Positions 40,753-49,917 are shown, counted from the stretch's first letter. The stretch: DNA of 64,000 nucleotides from Alicyclobacillus shizuokensis NBRC 103103 (GCF_001552255.1 NZ_BCQV01000026.1:1-64000), one strand, 5' to 3'. Made by a program: numbers and translations. Notes: generated by a model from the sequence alone, not told the origin.

Positions 40753-40888
40753 GCGTCATGCCCCCATCCCCCGTTCGATATGAACGCTTGGATGGATGTA
40801 AGAATATACAGAAACAAACCCCGATGCAAGTGGCATCGGGGGACGCGGCCTAAGCGGCACTATTTTTCGCGGTTGGTGAAAGTTCTGG

Positions 40889-40917
40889 TTGCAAAATGAC
40901 AGGCTGCATCGTATACT
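40889..40917 (+). promoter_or_regulatory. Sigma-A promoter of speD
   Basis: TTGCAA at 40889-40894 and TATACT at 40912-40917 with 17 bases between. Predicts an mRNA leader of about 160 bases before speD. Confidence 0.7.
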
Positions 40918-40939
40918 GTCACTCGTAATCTTTGGCCGC

Positions 40940-41083
40940 GTCCACAGGATACAACCGCAGACTTGGAACCCTCCTTCACTTAAAGGGTTAGGACCTCGAA
41001 GGACTAACTTTCCCCCGTGGTGAACGGTCAGGGCTCCACATGCCGTAAGGGCATGGCATTTGCGCTAAAAGGGGGATTTTTTT
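40940..41083 (+). ncRNA. Candidate structured regulatory leader of speD
   Basis: Several helices can be drawn: AACCCT/AGGGTT, TTAG/CTAA enclosing CCT/AGG, GTGG/CCAC, and ATGCC-GTAAG-GGCAT. The last G-run, GGGGGA, just before the ATG is both the only ribosome site and complementary to TCCCCC about 60 bases upstream; it is followed by TTTTTTT. The pairing would therefore hide the ribosome site or form a terminator-like hairpin. I cannot match it to a known riboswitch class (not SAM-I, SAM-II or T-box by visible motifs). Confidence 0.5.
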
Positions 41084-41473
41084 ATGGACACTTTTGGGCG
41101 TCACGTGATTGCGGAACTGTGGGGGTGTAACCCCGAAAGCCTGAACGACTTGCAGAGCATTGAACGTATTATGGTCAACGCGGCGCTGGAAGCGGGCGCC
41201 GAGATCCGGGAAGTGGCGTTTCATAAGTTTGCCCCACAGGGAGTCAGTGGGGTAGTCATCATCTCGGAGTCTCACCTGACCATTCACAGTTTTCCTGAAC
41301 ACGGATACGCAAGCATTGATGTGTACACATGTGGGGACCGCATAGATCCCAATGTCGCCTGCGACTACATCACAGAGGCGCTGGGGGCCACCAAGCGGGA
41401 CGCCATCGAGGTGCCGCGGGGCATTGGACCTATCGCATTGGATAATGTGAAGGTGCGCGCGGTCTCCGTGTGA
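41084..41473 (+). CDS. speD: S-adenosylmethionine decarboxylase proenzyme
   Basis: 129-aa short (SpeH/class 1B) proenzyme. Self-cleaves at the Ser in [26 protein letters not shown] near 63 to form the pyruvoyl group; the His and Cys of that segment complete the active site. Provides decarboxylated SAM for spermidine. Preceded by a structured leader and its own promoter, followed by a terminator, so it is monocistronic. Confidence 0.96.
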   Translation: MDTFGRHVIAELWGCNPESLNDLQSIERIMVNAALEAGAEIREVAFHKFAPQGVSGVVIISESHLTIHSFPEHGYASIDVYTCGDRIDPNVACDYITEALGATKRDAIEVPRGIGPIALDNVKVRAVSV

Positions 41474-41551
41474 GGGACCGCAGGCAGATGGGACCCACCT
41501 GTATCCATAGACGTTTATACGCGGTTTTAAGCATCGTCCATGCAGAACTAG

Positions 41552-41579
41552 GTCGCGCCAGGGAGCGCGGCTTTTTTAT
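41552..41579 (+). terminator. Terminator of speD
   Basis: GTCGCGC, loop CAGGGA, GCGCGGC (one G-U pair), then TTTTTTATTTTG. It may also serve the convergent PepSY gene. Confidence 0.8.
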
Positions 41580-41631
41580 TTTGTGGAGGGCACCCCACTC
41601 GCGTTGACGAGCGGGGGCCTTCCCGAGGCAC

Positions 41632-42123
41632 TCAATCGCCCGAGAACACGCGCTCGTGATGGGTGGGCAGCAGCCTGTCCAGCAGCAGCTTGCCGTTGCC
41701 CGCGTCCACAATGACCAAATACCGTTCTTCGTCATCCTGGGCGAGACCCGTATACACCAGGTCGGTACGAATGTTGCGTAATTGCACGTCTTCCACCTTC
41801 ATGCCTGGGTGGGCTTGGGCAATCGCTTTTTTGGCCTGGCTGGGTGTAACCTTCGCGTATTTCTGCAGCTTTTCTGTGTATACAGCACGGCTGGCCAGGT
41901 AGGCTTCACGAAGCACCTGACGGCTGACGCGTACGCTGGATCGGAGCTGCCAGTCATGCTGAACGTCGGCGTGTCCCGCAAACGGTCCGCCTGCCACAGC
42001 CCGAGCGCTGCTGTGCGCGTGAGTGGAGGGGACGTGGCGCCAAAGTCCATCACCTGCCCAGGCGATGGGGATGGCGCTGCCCATCATCACAACGGCGCTG
42101 GTTGTCAAGAGCCACTTTTTCAT
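41632..42123 (-). CDS. Secreted PepSY-domain-like protein
   Basis: 163 aa from the ATG at 42123 (GGAGG spaced 8 on the minus strand). N-terminal signal peptide (MKKWLLTTSAVVMMGSAIPIAWA, cleavage probably after AWA). The C-terminal 80 residues (KVTPSQAKKAIAQAHPGMKVEDVQLRNIRTDLVYTGLAQD...YLVIVDAGNGKLL) follow the PepSY pattern, often found in secreted protease inhibitors. Function unproven. Confidence 0.78.
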   Translation of the reverse strand: MKKWLLTTSAVVMMGSAIPIAWAGDGLWRHVPSTHAHSSARAVAGGPFAGHADVQHDWQLRSSVRVSRQVLREAYLASRAVYTEKLQKYAKVTPSQAKKAIAQAHPGMKVEDVQLRNIRTDLVYTGLAQDDEERYLVIVDAGNGKLLLDRLLPTHHERVFSGD

Positions 42124-42290
42124 AGCGAACATCCTCCTCTACGGCTACCCCGTTATCGTTGCCTATCCCATTCCAAAATATGTATTCCGACGATCCCGCT
42201 TGACTGCGGCGTTGCCATCGGCTACAATAGCGATTGTCCGATTCGGGACGGGTGTCCAAGGGTCATCGGGTTCCAGAGTCGGGAAGGTGA

Positions 42291-42365
42291 GGGACCGTAG
42301 CTCAATGGGAGAGCACTGCGCTGGCAGCGCAGGGGTTGTGGGTTCGAGTCCCATCGGTTCCACCA
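42291..42365 (+). tRNA. tRNA-Ala (anticodon GGC)
   Basis: Cloverleaf: acceptor GGGACCG/CGGTTCC, D arm GCTC/GAGC, anticodon stem CTGCG/CGCAG with loop CTGGCAG (GGC), T arm with TTCGAGT, encoded CCA. A terminator follows directly. Confidence 0.95.
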
Positions 42366-42370
42366 TGACA

Positions 42371-42396
42371 GACCTGCTTGGCGGCAGGTCTTTTTT
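42371..42396 (+). terminator. Terminator of tRNA-Ala
   Basis: GACCTGC, loop TTGGCG, GCAGGTC, then TTTTTT. Confidence 0.9.
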
Positions 42397-42530
42397 ATTA
42401 TAGGATGATCTGGAAGGAGAGGATGGCGGCCTGGCCATCCCTGCGCCGAGATTGCTGGTTGATTCCTGCCGGTTCATCTTGTACTCTGTTTCTGCAACCG
42501 AAACATTTGAACGCTGAAGGAGGGTTCATC

Positions 42531-43346
42531 ATGGGACTGGATACTCGCTGGGTGCGCTACGGCGCAGACGACCGCTACATGGGCTATCTGGCCGTGCAGG
42601 ATCACGCGCAGACGCCGTTGCCGGCGGTTGTGGTGCTGCAGGAAGTCTGGGGGGTGGACCAGCACATTGAGGACGTGACCGAACGGTTTGCCAAGGCCGG
42701 CTATGTGGCGTTTGCCCCAGATCTGTACGCTGTCGGCGGCAAGCGCCCGGAGGCCCTGCATCGTGATCGGGTGGAGGCGGTGAAAGCGTTTATGGAGAAG
42801 CTGCCGCCCACCGCGTGGGGCAATCCGGCTGAGCGCGACGCGGAGCTGGCGAAGCTGCCGGGGGACGAGCCTCAGCGCGTGAGAGAGACGATGACCGCCT
42901 TGTTCAGCGGTCTGGATGTGGACAACTATACTGATCAACTGCGTGCCACTGCTGACTTTTTGCGTAACCAGTGCCAGTTGAGTAAGGGCCAGAGTGTGGT
43001 TGCTGTGGGCTACTGCCTGGGCGGAGCGCTGGCGGCTCATTTGGCGAGTCATGATCCGGAGTTGAAAGGTGCAGTCATGTATTACGGACGTTCGCCCAAG
43101 GACGAGCGTATCGCCGCCATTCAGTGCCCGGTCCGGGCGTTTTATGGCGAGTTGGACGCGCAGCTGACCGCTACCGCACCTGCGCTGGCGGAGGCGATGA
43201 GCAAGGCGGGGAAGGACTTCGAATACAAAGTGTATCCGGGCGCCCATCACGCCTTCTTCAATGATACGCGCCGTTCCTACAATGTGGCCGCCAGCCGCGA
43301 CGCCTTTACCCGTACGCTGGCCTACTTCAATGAATGGGTTGGTTAA
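42531..43346 (+). CDS. Dienelactone hydrolase family protein
   Basis: 271 aa from ATG 42531 (AAGGAGG spaced about 8). DLH fold with a Cys nucleophile: VVVLQEVWGVDQHIEDVTERFAKAGYVAFAPDLYA near 30-60, elbow VAVGYCLGGALAAHLA near 165, catalytic Asp region RAFYGELDAQL and His in YPGAHHAFFND near 240. Longer than the classical 236-aa enzyme because of an insertion around 75-140. Substrate unknown; relatives hydrolyse dienelactones or small esters. Confidence 0.92.
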   Translation: MGLDTRWVRYGADDRYMGYLAVQDHAQTPLPAVVVLQEVWGVDQHIEDVTERFAKAGYVAFAPDLYAVGGKRPEALHRDRVEAVKAFMEKLPPTAWGNPAERDAELAKLPGDEPQRVRETMTALFSGLDVDNYTDQLRATADFLRNQCQLSKGQSVVAVGYCLGGALAAHLASHDPELKGAVMYYGRSPKDERIAAIQCPVRAFYGELDAQLTATAPALAEAMSKAGKDFEYKVYPGAHHAFFNDTRRSYNVAASRDAFTRTLAYFNEWVG

Positions 43347-43384
43347 ACGCCCGAGGTTGCAGTAGACTCGTCTGATAGCGACAG

Positions 43385-43419
43385 GTGCCCTCGCTTTGCC
43401 GTCTGCGAAGCGAGGGCAC
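43385..43419 (+). terminator. Long hairpin after the dienelactone hydrolase gene
   Basis: Perfect 12-bp stem GTGCCCTCGCTT (43385-43396) with AAGCGAGGGCAC (43408-43419), 11-base loop, 38 bases after the stop. There is no U-run, so termination may be factor-dependent. The remaining 43420-43596 holds no gene that I can see and presumably the promoter of the spore-coat operon. Confidence 0.55.
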
Positions 43420-43596
43420 TGTCATGCGAGGGGGCTGTTGCCGAGCGGCAGAGGTTCGGACAAGTGCCGCTTCTTCGCTCGCATCGGCCCTTCTGCCTGA
43501 GTCTCCGGCCCATAGATGGTGCCTACTGGTCTTGAGTCCTGTACTGTTCGTCCTGTCTGCCAATACACTGTGGCAACATGGGGAGGAGGGACAGGG

Positions 43597-44694
43597 ATGG
43601 CGATGCCAGTTGGGCCATGGGCGGACAGGGGATACCCAAATCCAGACCAGATGGTTCCCCCGGAGGTGCAAGCGGCTGCCGAACGTGTGATGGCCCGCTA
43701 CGACATGAACGTGGCCGGCATGACACTCATCACTGCCAAGTCGGACAAAGGCGGAGCGATATGGAAGCTGGAGACTGACCGGGGGCCGCGCAGCTTGAAG
43801 CTGTTGCACCGCGCTCCGGAGCGCAGTCGCTTCGCGGTGGCCGCACAGGACTATCTGGTCCGCCGCAAGGCGCGTGTCCCGGCGCTCGTGACGTCGAAAA
43901 AGGGACGGCTGTACAGCCAGGCGGGCGGAAAACTGTGGATTGTCACGGACTGGATTGAACCGCTGCAGCCAGTCTCCAAAGTGGACCTGGCGGGTGCGCA
44001 GGAATTGTGCTACGGGTTGGGAGAATTCCATCGCCGCTCTCGGGGATTCATCGCTCCGTGCCGCGCGCGGCGCGCCTCTCGCCTGTACAAATGGGAACAG
44101 GCGTATCGAAAGATGGCGGTGAAGATAGGTTGGTTTCGCAACCTTGGAGAGGTGTACCAGGACGTCCCGGGCAGTCAAGCGCTGCTTGATGTGGTGGACA
44201 AATTCGCGGCGCAGGCCTGGGAAGCGTATCAGCGGCTTCAGGCATCACCGTATCGCAAGCTCATCCAGCGCGGTGAGTCTGCCTGGGGTCTCGCCCATCA
44301 GGATTACGGTTGGTCCAACGGCCAGCGTGGTCCGGGTGGACTGTGGATCATCGACCTAGACGGGGTGGCGTACGACCTTCCCATCCGCGACCTGAGGAAG
44401 TTGATCAGCTCGACCATGGAAGACGCGGGGCGTTGGGACGTGGAGTGGATGCGCGGCATGATTGACGCCTACCGTGAGGCGAACCCGGTCCGACGGCAGG
44501 TGTTGGAGGTCTTGTTGGTGGACTTTTCATTGCCCAACGAATTCTACAAAAACGTGAAGGAGATGGTCTTCCGCCCGGTGGAGTTTATGGGAATGGAGTT
44601 GGAACCAGTGTTGGCTCAGGTGGCGACCTCCGAGGCGAGCAAGTGGCAGGCGCTCCAAGAACTTGCCCAGGTGCTGGGGGTGAGCAAGGCATGA
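43597..44694 (+). CDS. CotS-family spore coat protein (kinase-like fold)
   Basis: 365 aa from ATG 43597 (GGGGAGGAGGG upstream). Aminoglycoside-phosphotransferase-like fold of the CotS/YutH group: IWKLETDRGPRSLKLLH near 55, LCYGLGEFHRRSRGF near 150, and the catalytic-loop-like WGLAHQDYGWSNGQRGPGGLWIIDLDGVAYDLPIRDLRKLI near 230-270. CotS of B. subtilis is a coat protein assembled with CotSA; the next gene here is a CotSA-like glycosyltransferase overlapping by 4 bases, which supports the assignment. Confidence 0.9.
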   Translation: MAMPVGPWADRGYPNPDQMVPPEVQAAAERVMARYDMNVAGMTLITAKSDKGGAIWKLETDRGPRSLKLLHRAPERSRFAVAAQDYLVRRKARVPALVTSKKGRLYSQAGGKLWIVTDWIEPLQPVSKVDLAGAQELCYGLGEFHRRSRGFIAPCRARRASRLYKWEQAYRKMAVKIGWFRNLGEVYQDVPGSQALLDVVDKFAAQAWEAYQRLQASPYRKLIQRGESAWGLAHQDYGWSNGQRGPGGLWIIDLDGVAYDLPIRDLRKLISSTMEDAGRWDVEWMRGMIDAYREANPVRRQVLEVLLVDFSLPNEFYKNVKEMVFRPVEFMGMELEPVLAQVATSEASKWQALQELAQVLGVSKA

Positions 44695-45842
44695 AGGTGC
44701 TGTTGATAGTCACCGAGAAGCTGCCCGTTCCAGCCGTGCGCGGCGGGGCGATTCAGACTTACATCGACGGTGTCCTGCCCTACTTGGCGCGTGTCCACGA
44801 CGTGACCGTGCTTGGCGTGGCCGACCCGGAACTGGACGCAGACGAAACAGTGGAAAACGTGCGTTACGTGCGCTTTCCGGGCAAAATTTTCGGAGTCTAC
44901 GAAAAACATGTCCTCACGTTCTTGGCGAAGGCGGGCTCCAGTTTCGACTTGATTCACATCTTCAACCGGCCGCGTCTCGTCCAAGGGGTGCGTCAGAAGG
45001 CGCCTCAGGCTCGCATCATCCTCAGCATGCACAACGATATGTTTCTGCCTGGAAAGATATCTCACGACGAGGCCGATACAGCCATTCAAGCCTGTGAACG
45101 CATCGTCACCGTAAGCGATTACGTGGGACGGCGGATCGTGCAGGATTATCCGCAGGCTCAGCCGCGGCTGCGTACCATTTATTCGGGAGTGGACGTGCAG
45201 CGCTACAATCCGCGGCGTCACCGTGATCAAGTTAAGCAGGCGCGCCGGGAACTGAAGGGGCTGTATGGCATCGAAGGGCGCAGCGTGGTGCTGTTTGTCG
45301 GCCGTCTGTCGCCGAAAAAGGGAGCGGACGTCCTAGTCAGATCCATGTGGTATCTGGCCCAGGCGCATCCCGAGGCGGCCTTGGTGCTGGTGGGCGGCAG
45401 GTGGTACAGCGACAACGAGATGAGCGATTACGTTGCCTATGTCAAGGCGCTGGCGGACAGATGCCCGCTGCCGGTTGTCACAACCGGGTTTGTCGCGGCC
45501 GACGAAATTCATCGCTGGTTTTGGCTGGGAGATGTTTTTGTCTGTCCGTCCCAGTGGGAGGAACCCCTGGCGCGCGTGCACTACGAGGCGATGGCGGCTC
45601 GCCTGCCGATTGTCACCACGGCTCGCGGGGGCAATCCCGAGGTCATCGCGCACGGGGAGAACGGGTTCATTGTGAAGCGCCCGGAAGACCCGCGTGCGAT
45701 GGCGAAGGCGGTTGGCCGGCTGCTGGCGAGTCCAAGTCTTCGCCGGAAGATGGGGAGAAACGGTCGGCGCCTGGCCAAAAGCCGATACCGGTGGCGGCGG
45801 GTGGCCCAAGAGATCCTTGATGTCTGGGAGAATACACCATGA
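44691..45842 (+). CDS. CotSA-like glycosyltransferase (GT4)
   Basis: 383 aa, start ATGA overlapping the cotS-like stop. GT-B fold: KLPVPAVRGGAIQTYIDGVLPYLA at the N-terminus, VVLFVGRLSPKKGADVLVRSMWYL near 200, and CPSQWEEPLARVHYEAMAARLPIVTTARGGNPEVIAHGENGFIV near 285-325 with the E-x7-E type donor site. By analogy with CotSA it is a coat-associated protein and may build spore-surface glycan. Confidence 0.9.
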   Translation: MKVLLIVTEKLPVPAVRGGAIQTYIDGVLPYLARVHDVTVLGVADPELDADETVENVRYVRFPGKIFGVYEKHVLTFLAKAGSSFDLIHIFNRPRLVQGVRQKAPQARIILSMHNDMFLPGKISHDEADTAIQACERIVTVSDYVGRRIVQDYPQAQPRLRTIYSGVDVQRYNPRRHRDQVKQARRELKGLYGIEGRSVVLFVGRLSPKKGADVLVRSMWYLAQAHPEAALVLVGGRWYSDNEMSDYVAYVKALADRCPLPVVTTGFVAADEIHRWFWLGDVFVCPSQWEEPLARVHYEAMAARLPIVTTARGGNPEVIAHGENGFIVKRPEDPRAMAKAVGRLLASPSLRRKMGRNGRRLAKSRYRWRRVAQEILDVWENTP

Positions 45843-46798
45843 GCACCGTCATCGTCACAGGCTGCGCCGGTTTCATCGGGTCTCACCTGTGTGACAGGCT
45901 GCTCGCCTCAGGGCACGAAGTCATCGGCCTGGACGCCATGACTGGTAACTATCCGCGCTGGGTGAAGGAGAGGAACCTGCGCGCTGCCGCTGGGCACCCG
46001 AAGTTCCATTTCATGGAGGTCGACCTGTGCGCGGGAGACCTCGAGGAACTTGCGCGCCGGGCCGCCGTGGTCTTTCATTTGGCAGCGCTGCCTGGGGTGC
46101 GCAGCAGTTGGGGGACGTCCTTTGCGGATTATTTAGGAGGCAATGTCCTGGCCACACAGCGGCTGCTTGAGACGGTAAAAAACCTGGATGCCATACGTCG
46201 ACCCACGGTCGTCTACGCTTCCTCATCGTCCGTGTACGGCGACATGGAGGGGCCGCTGGCGGAGGACGCCCCCACCAGCCCACGCTCTCCCTACGGCGTC
46301 AGCAAGTTGGCGGCTGAGCAATTGTGCCGGCTATACGCATCGGAATTCGGAATCCGGGCGGTGTCGCTGCGTTACTTCACCGTTTTCGGGCCTCGTCAGC
46401 GCCCGGATATGGCTGTGCATCGATTCATTCGCGCCGCCCTGTGCAGTCAGCCGGTGACAGTTTACGGGGACGGTGAGCAGACGCGCGATTTTACCTATGT
46501 CGGCGACGTGGTGGACGCCAACCTGGCGGCCGCGGAGTTGGGCCGAGCAGGGGATGTGTTCAATATCGGAGGCGGCAATCGTGCCAGCGTCAATGACTTG
46601 TTGGCCATCATAGAGTCCGTCTGCTCTGTGGCGGTACAGCGCCAGGTCTGTCCCGCGCAACCGGGCGACGTGCGGCGAACTTACGCCGATATGGAGAAGG
46701 CGGCTGCGCGGCTTGCGTTTCGTCCCCAGGTTGGTTTGACGGAAGGTATCGAGCGGCAGGTGGCGGACATGCGGCGTTTGTATGGACGGCAATCGTGA
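45839..46798 (+). CDS. NAD-dependent sugar epimerase/dehydratase
   Basis: 319 aa, start overlapping the previous stop. Extended SDR: VTGCAGFIGSHLCDRLLASGHEVIGLDAM (GxxGxxG), FHLAALPGVRSSW, catalytic YASSSSVYG with YGVSKLAAEQLC (YxxxK) near 145, and RDFTYVGDVVDANLAA near 220. Typical of UDP-glucose/UDP-glucuronate 4-epimerases. With the UDP-glucose dehydrogenase next to it, UDP-glucuronate 4-epimerase is the most economical reading, an inference. Confidence 0.88.
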   Translation: MSTVIVTGCAGFIGSHLCDRLLASGHEVIGLDAMTGNYPRWVKERNLRAAAGHPKFHFMEVDLCAGDLEELARRAAVVFHLAALPGVRSSWGTSFADYLGGNVLATQRLLETVKNLDAIRRPTVVYASSSSVYGDMEGPLAEDAPTSPRSPYGVSKLAAEQLCRLYASEFGIRAVSLRYFTVFGPRQRPDMAVHRFIRAALCSQPVTVYGDGEQTRDFTYVGDVVDANLAAAELGRAGDVFNIGGGNRASVNDLLAIIESVCSVAVQRQVCPAQPGDVRRTYADMEKAAARLAFRPQVGLTEGIERQVADMRRLYGRQS

Positions 46799-46826
46799 GC
46801 TTGGCAGAAAAGCAGGGGTGCGGACG

Positions 46827-48131
46827 GTGAATATTGCGATTGTCGGTATGGGCTATGTCGGGGTATGTACGGCGGTGGCTCTGGCCGCGCATGGGCACCA
46901 GGTGGTTGGCGTCGACATTGATGTGGAGAAAATCCGGCAACTGCAGGCCAGCCTGCCACCCATCTACGAACAGGGAGTGGCGGCGCGGCTGCAGAAGTAC
47001 CGCCAGACGGGCCACCTGCGCTTCACGACCACGCTGGCCGATGCGCTGGCGGATTGCCCCGTGGTGTTTGTCACCGTTGGTACGCCGGCGGCCGCCGACG
47101 GAAGTTGTGACCTGTCGTTTGTTTTCAGCGTCGCGGAGACCATTGGACGGCACATGCACAGGTACACCATCGTCGTCATCAAGAGCACGGTGCCGGTGGG
47201 GACCTGTGAGCAGGTGCGGGAAAAAATTGCAGGGGAGCTGGGGCGGCGCAGGTTGCAGATTCCGTTTGACGTCGTCTCCAATCCTGAGTTTCTGCGCGAG
47301 GGTCAAGCTGTGACGGACGCCCTTGCGCCTGAGCGGATCGTCCTAGGAATCGATTCCCAACGGGTGCTGGCGGTGCTACGGATGGTGTATCGAGGTTTCG
47401 CTAGCCAGTGGGTAGTGACAACACCTCGCAACGCGGAAATGATTAAGTACGCCAGCAATGCGTTCCTGGCCAGCAAGGTCTCGTTTATCAATCAACTGGC
47501 GCGAGTGTGCGACCAGATGCGGGTGGATGTGGTGACGGTGGCGCACGGCATGGGGCTGGACCCTCGCATCGGTGGCGATTTTCTGCGGGCAGGCATTGGC
47601 TACGGCGGTTCCTGCTTTCCTAAAGACGTGCGCGCTTTGTTGCACCAGGCCCATCGCTGTGGTGTTCCACTGTCCATCGTGGCGGAGGCAGCCGCGGTGA
47701 ATGAGACACAGGTCTCCTGGTTTCTGGATGTCATGCGGAGGTATCTGGGGGACTTGCAAAACCTGCGCGTCGCCCTGCTTGGCGTGACCTTCAAGCCGCA
47801 TACGGACGACCTGCGCGAGGCCCCTGCGCTGCGCCTGGCGGCTGCGCTGACGGCGGAGGGTGCCGAGGTATCTGCGTACGATCCGACCGGGGCCGCGCGC
47901 GCCGTCTCCGTTTGCCCGGAGTTGATTCCGGCCGCCACGGTGGCCGCAGCGGTGAAGGACGCGGACGCACTGGTATTGGTGACCGAATGGCCGCAATTGA
48001 TCGATACAGACTGGCCTGAACTGCGGCCCCTGATGCGGGGGGACTGGTTGTTCGATGCCCGTAATGCGTTGGATCCAGCGCGAGTTGTACAGGCTGGGTT
48101 TCGCTACGTGGGTGTCGGACGAGGGGGGTGA
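46827..48131 (+). CDS. UDP-glucose 6-dehydrogenase
   Basis: 434 aa from the GTG at 46827 (AGGGG spaced 8). Motifs: VNIAIVGMGYVGVCTAVALAAHGHQVVGVDID, VTVGTPAAADGSCDLSFV, VIKSTVPVGTC, NPEFLREGQAV near 150, active Cys in GIGYGGSCFPKDVRAL near 258, and the C-terminal LGVTFKPHTDDLREAPAL. Oxidises UDP-glucose to UDP-glucuronate with 2 NAD. Supplies an acidic sugar to the operon's glycosyltransferase. Confidence 0.94.
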   Translation: MNIAIVGMGYVGVCTAVALAAHGHQVVGVDIDVEKIRQLQASLPPIYEQGVAARLQKYRQTGHLRFTTTLADALADCPVVFVTVGTPAAADGSCDLSFVFSVAETIGRHMHRYTIVVIKSTVPVGTCEQVREKIAGELGRRRLQIPFDVVSNPEFLREGQAVTDALAPERIVLGIDSQRVLAVLRMVYRGFASQWVVTTPRNAEMIKYASNAFLASKVSFINQLARVCDQMRVDVVTVAHGMGLDPRIGGDFLRAGIGYGGSCFPKDVRALLHQAHRCGVPLSIVAEAAAVNETQVSWFLDVMRRYLGDLQNLRVALLGVTFKPHTDDLREAPALRLAAALTAEGAEVSAYDPTGAARAVSVCPELIPAATVAAAVKDADALVLVTEWPQLIDTDWPELRPLMRGDWLFDARNALDPARVVQAGFRYVGVGRGG

Positions 48132-48178
48132 GGGCGGTCGCCAGTCGGCCCAGTTTACTCGCGGATGGGGGTGGCCAA

Positions 48179-49429
48179 GTGAAGTCGTTGGTCTTTCTAG
48201 GATGCAGCCAGTCTGGCTCCAGCAAGGACGCTATCGAAGCGGCCAAGCGGTTGGGGTTCACGACAGCGTTGTTGACGGACCGCCACGGTTTTCTGCACAG
48301 GCGCGACGACTTCCCGTACGTGGACCGCATGGTGCTGGTCGATCTGAAAGATCCGTGGCGAGTGGAGGAACAGGTCCGGAGCCTCATCGAAGAAGGTCTG
48401 GATGTCAGCGCAGTCGTGAGCTTCACAGACGCTCACGTGAGGGAAGCGGCCCGCCTGTCTCGAAAACTGGGCATGCCGTATCAGACTGTGGAAGCGATAG
48501 AACGGATGCAGGACAAGATTATCCTGCGCGAATGTCTACGTGAGGCTCCCTACTCGGTGCCTTTCCAGATTGTGAAGGCCCATCACGAGGTGCCGTCGCT
48601 CACGCTCGATTTGCCCATCGTGGTCAAGTCGCCTCGTTCCACCGGATCGAAGGATGTACTGTTTGCGGCGAGCCGGTCCGAGTTTGAACGGCATGTGGCC
48701 GGGCTGCGCGCACGGTACCCAGATGGCGACGTCCTCGTCGAGGCCTACGTGCCTGGGACGCAGTATTTGGTAGAGGCGGTAGTGCATCAAGGGCAGGTGT
48801 ACGTGGCGGCCATTGTCGAACAGGTGGTGACCTTCGGGCAGCGTTTCATTGTCACCGGTTATTCCCTGCGCCCATCCATCCCTTGGAAATTGGCCGCAGC
48901 GGTGGAGGACATGGTGACCGATATTTGCCAGCGCACAGGCATGAAGACCGGCGCCTTTCACACCGAGTTTCGCTGGAGCGGCGGTGGTTGTCGGGTCATC
49001 GAGGTCAACCCACGCATCTCCGGGGCGGCCATGAATCGTTTGATTGAGCACGCCTACGGCTTTAACCTTGCCGAGCAGACCCTTCGTTCCCTGTTCGGTG
49101 ACACACCGGACGTGTCGCCTCGAAACAGCAAATGTGTCTATGCCTGCTATCTGACGGTGAACAAATCAGGGTATCTCAAGAAGGTGACCGGGCGTCGGCG
49201 CGCCAGGCGGGTTTCCGGCGTGCGGGAGGTGTTTATCAAGCCGCGCAAGAACGCGTACCTCACTCCACCCTTGTCAATGGGCAAGCGGTATGCCTACGTC
49301 ATTGCGGAAGCCGACACCGAGCGCCAAGCCAGGGCGGCTGCGGAAAAGGCAGCGTCGCACATTCGGTTTCACCTGCGGAGTGGGAAAACGCGCCGCAAAG
49401 GGGCGGTGGCGCGGAAACGAAGATCCTGA
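48179..49429 (+). CDS. ATP-grasp family ligase in the spore-coat operon
   Basis: 416 aa from the GTG at 48179 (GGGGGTGG upstream); a GTG at 48128 is adjacent to its own G-run. Order: an N-terminal Rossmann-like domain (KSLVFLGCSQSGSSKDAIEAAKRLGF), ATP-grasp with IERMQDKIILRECL near 105, LPIVVKSPRSTGSKDVLFA near 142, VLVEAYVPGTQYLVEAVVHQG near 185 and GAFHTEFRWSGGGCRVIEVNPRISGAAMNRLIE near 265 (metal E/N). Carboxylate-amine/thiol ligase fold; substrate unknown. The C-terminus is very basic (GKTRRKGAVARKRRS), which may suit binding to an acidic polymer. Same strand as and close to the UDP-glucose dehydrogenase gene. Confidence 0.82.
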   Translation: MKSLVFLGCSQSGSSKDAIEAAKRLGFTTALLTDRHGFLHRRDDFPYVDRMVLVDLKDPWRVEEQVRSLIEEGLDVSAVVSFTDAHVREAARLSRKLGMPYQTVEAIERMQDKIILRECLREAPYSVPFQIVKAHHEVPSLTLDLPIVVKSPRSTGSKDVLFAASRSEFERHVAGLRARYPDGDVLVEAYVPGTQYLVEAVVHQGQVYVAAIVEQVVTFGQRFIVTGYSLRPSIPWKLAAAVEDMVTDICQRTGMKTGAFHTEFRWSGGGCRVIEVNPRISGAAMNRLIEHAYGFNLAEQTLRSLFGDTPDVSPRNSKCVYACYLTVNKSGYLKKVTGRRRARRVSGVREVFIKPRKNAYLTPPLSMGKRYAYVIAEADTERQARAAAEKAASHIRFHLRSGKTRRKGAVARKRRS

Positions 49430-49518
49430 TTCAGCGTCCCGACGGGTGTCTGAGAAGGAATGGAACAAATCAACAAACGACCTCCAGACTGGAAGCCGCT
49501 GCATTTCTCAGGTGGATA

Positions 49519-49592
<74 letters not shown>

Positions 49593-49596
49593 GTCT

Positions 49597-49671
49597 TGGA
49601 GCGGAAGACGGGATTCGAACCCGCGACCCTCGCCTTGGCAAGGCGATGCTCTACCCCTGAGCCACTTCCGC
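49597..49671 (-). tRNA. tRNA-Gly (anticodon GCC)
   Basis: Minus strand: acceptor GCGGAAG/CTTCCGC, anticodon loop TTGCCAA (GCC), T loop TTCGAAT, encoded CCA. Only 4 bases from tRNA-Cys. Confidence 0.94.
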
Positions 49672-49686
49672 ACTGCACGAAGAAGA

Positions 49687-49762
<76 letters not shown>

Positions 49763-49917
49763 AATTGAGCTGAACACCCAAGACTATAACCGATACATAG
49801 CAGTGTGTCAAGAGGAGGGTTCTGGCTCGGGCAGCCACCTCTGGACCGCGCGGCGCAGGCATACGGAGCGGGCCCGAGGAGAGGGCCAGGATAGGGGACT
49901 GACCCTGGATTTCGGGG

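Noticed and set aside
40753-41083. SAM-I or SAM-II riboswitch upstream of speD
   Set aside because: The conserved core sequences of these classes are not visible; the leader is reported only as an unclassified structure.
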